Below, one piece after another: positions 62,590-64,000 of a stretch of DNA of 64,000 bases. The notes beneath the pieces are model-generated. The model was not told the DNA's origin and made no database searches. It was given only the letters and a program-made list of their open reading frames with translations. Location of the stretch: the NCBI RefSeq assembly GCF_013602415.1, contig NZ_WPAG02000002.1, positions 4,839,480-4,903,479 on the forward strand. The letters run 5' to 3'. Every line of letters starts with the position of its first letter. Within the stretch, counting starts at the first letter, position 1. The stretch is from Rhodococcus sp. B50 (lineage in GTDB: Bacteria; Actinomycetota; Actinomycetes; Mycobacteriales; Mycobacteriaceae). A program made the position numbers and the translations under genes.

Positions 62590-64000
62590 GTGATCACACG
62601 CGCGATAGGGGCGGCCTCGCTCGTCCGCGACCTCGGCAACTGGCAGGAGGCCCGTGACACGAGGCCGGCCTACCGGGCACTCGCGGACAGCATCCGCCTG
62701 CTCGTGCACGACGGTCGCGTCCCGCTCGGTGTCGCCCTGCCCAGCGAGCGGGAACTCGCCACGGCGCTGTCGCTGAGCCGTACCACCGTCGCGTCCGCCT
62801 ACGCGGCCCTGCGGGACGAGGGCTATCTGCGCAGCCGCCAGGGCGCCCGCAGCACCGTCGCCGTGCCCGCCCGCCGCGGTTCCGAGAACACCGGCTCCCG
62901 GATGCCGATCGGTCCGGCGATCGATCTGAGCAACGCCTCGCTGCCCGCACCGGCGGCGGAGATCGAAGCGGCGTATGCGGCGGCGTTGCGGTCGATGTCG
63001 ACCTATCTGGACTCGCACGGCATGGAACCCATCGGGGTGTCGGTGCTGCGCGAGGTCATCGCCCGTCGCTACCGCGAACGCGGACTGCCCACCACACCCG
63101 ACCAGATCATGGTCACCTCCGGCGCGCAGCACGCGATGCGACTGCTGCTCGGCGTGCTCGACGATCCCGGCGACCGGGTCGTCGTCGACCACCCCACCTA
63201 TCCCAATGCGCTCGAAGCCATCCGCCGCTACGGCGCGCGCCCGGTTCCGGTTCCGGTGCGTCCGGAGAACGGCCCGCACGGGGGTTGGGATCTCGAGGGT
63301 GTCGACAGCGCCGTCCGGCAGACCGCCGCACGCACCGCCTTCCTCGTCCCCGATTTCCACAACCCCACGGGTCTGTGCCTCGACGAGGACGGCCGCGCCG
63401 AACTGGCCCGCATCATGCGCGACACGCGGACGACGCTTGTCGTCGACGAGTCGATGGTCGATCTGTGGCTCGACGCCCCGCCACCGCCGCCGGTCGCGGC
63501 GATGCCCGCCGGCTCCTCGGTGGTGACGGTGGGCTCGACGGCGAAGTCACTGTGGGGCGGCCTGCGGGTGGGGTGGATCCGCGCCGATCGCGACACGATC
63601 GTCCGGCTGGCCGGAGCCCGTACTGCGGTCGACCTGGGCACACCCGTGATGGAACAGCTCGCGGCCGCGCATCTGCTCTCGGACGTCGACGAACTGCTCG
63701 AACGCCGACGCGCCGGATTGCGGGAGCGACGTCGTGCGCTGTGCGACGCCCTGGACCGGCGCCTGCCCGCCTGGGAGTACACGCCGGGGCAGGGCGGCAT
63801 GTCGCTGTGGGCGCGGATGCCCGAGCCGGTGTCGACCTCGCTCGCGGCGGCCGCGCCCTCCCACGGTGTGCTGCTCTCCGCCGGCCCGCGATTCGGTGTC
63901 CAGGGCGCGTTCGAGCACTTCGTGCGGTTGCCGTACACGCAGGACATCACGGTCCTCGACGATGCCGTCGAGGCCATGGCCGCCGCCTACGACCAGGTGG
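62590..64000 (+). CDS. MocR-type (GntR plus aminotransferase) transcriptional regulator, 3' partial
   Basis: The frame is open to the window end (470 codons seen). The N-terminal winged helix (about residues 28-85: YRALADSIRLLVHDGRVPLGVALPSERELATALSLSRTTVASAYAALRDEGYL) is GntR-like. A fold-type I aminotransferase domain follows, with VTSGAQHAMRLLL, FHNPTGLCL and the PLP-binding Lys in GSTAKSLWGGLRVGW (near 319). The MocR group senses PLP or amino-acid derivatives and activates nearby genes; its target here is outside the window. GTG at 62590 is used, 47 nt after purA, in the same direction. Confidence 0.9.
   Translation, partial: MITRAIGAASLVRDLGNWQEARDTRPAYRALADSIRLLVHDGRVPLGVALPSERELATALSLSRTTVASAYAALRDEGYLRSRQGARSTVAVPARRGSENTGSRMPIGPAIDLSNASLPAPAAEIEAAYAAALRSMSTYLDSHGMEPIGVSVLREVIARRYRERGLPTTPDQIMVTSGAQHAMRLLLGVLDDPGDRVVVDHPTYPNALEAIRRYGARPVPVPVRPENGPHGGWDLEGVDSAVRQTAARTAFLVPDFHNPTGLCLDEDGRAELARIMRDTRTTLVVDESMVDLWLDAPPPPPVAAMPAGSSVVTVGSTAKSLWGGLRVGWIRADRDTIVRLAGARTAVDLGTPVMEQLAAAHLLSDVDELLERRRAGLRERRRALCDALDRRLPAWEYTPGQGGMSLWARMPEPVSTSLAAAAPSHGVLLSAGPRFGVQGAFEHFVRLPYTQDITVLDDAVEAMAAAYDQV

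Overview
The window is high-GC actinobacterial DNA, most likely from Rhodococcus or a close mycolic-acid-containing relative. From memory of the M. tuberculosis map (not searched), both ends resemble the Rv0357c-Rv0385 block: a type II flavohemoglobin divergent from clpB, then pyrE, a SpoU-type RNA methyltransferase, a GH76 enzyme, a DedA protein, fba, and homologues of Rv0361, Rv0360c, Rv0358 and purA. GTG/TTG starts, 4-nt stop/start overlaps and TANNNT -10 boxes a few bases ahead of ATG are frequent, as expected for this group.

Left backbone (1-18.6 kb): a SnoaL-like fragment, flavohemoglobin, clpB behind a HAIR operator, membrane and SDR proteins, a LemA-like protein, pyrE, galT-galK, a YhhN-family protein, a lipoprotein, an RNA methyltransferase, GH76, dedA and fba. 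Strong hairpin terminators follow clpB, GH76 and fba.

The centre (18.6-60.3 kb) lies between the Rv0360c-like and Rv0358-like genes. It is dominated by aerobic (late cobalt insertion) cobalamin biosynthesis and uptake. Four cobalamin riboswitches head four units: cbtB-cbtA-cobQ-cobK; a ChlI/ChlD-type chelatase gene followed by cobO, a cobB-cobC fusion and cobD; cobN-cobF; and an uptake ABC transporter (btuF-, btuC- and btuD-like). cobG-cobH-cobIJ and cobL-cobM show no riboswitch, and cobL looks leaderless. Uroporphyrinogen methyltransferase and the nucleotide-loop genes (cobU, cobS, cobT) are not in the window. Other genes sit between the cob units: a LAL-type LuxR regulator, a HAD hydrolase, a TetR/MFS efflux pair with a composite palindromic operator, several SDRs, a methyltransferase and two paralogous four-helix membrane proteins.

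The right part (54.9-64 kb) has a tightly coupled four-gene glycosyltransferase operon that runs into a FhuF-like 2Fe-2S protein gene, then terD, the Rv0358-like gene, purA and a MocR-type regulator cut by the window end. Two copies of a 71-bp hairpin repeat sit at convergent gene ends 3.8 kb apart.

Points most worth checking are an 11-codon leader ORF coupled to cobN, the CobB-CobC fusion, the 71-bp hairpin repeat, a NodB-family protein lacking its first catalytic motif, a histidine phosphatase with a degenerate RHG motif, and two palindromic candidate operators.
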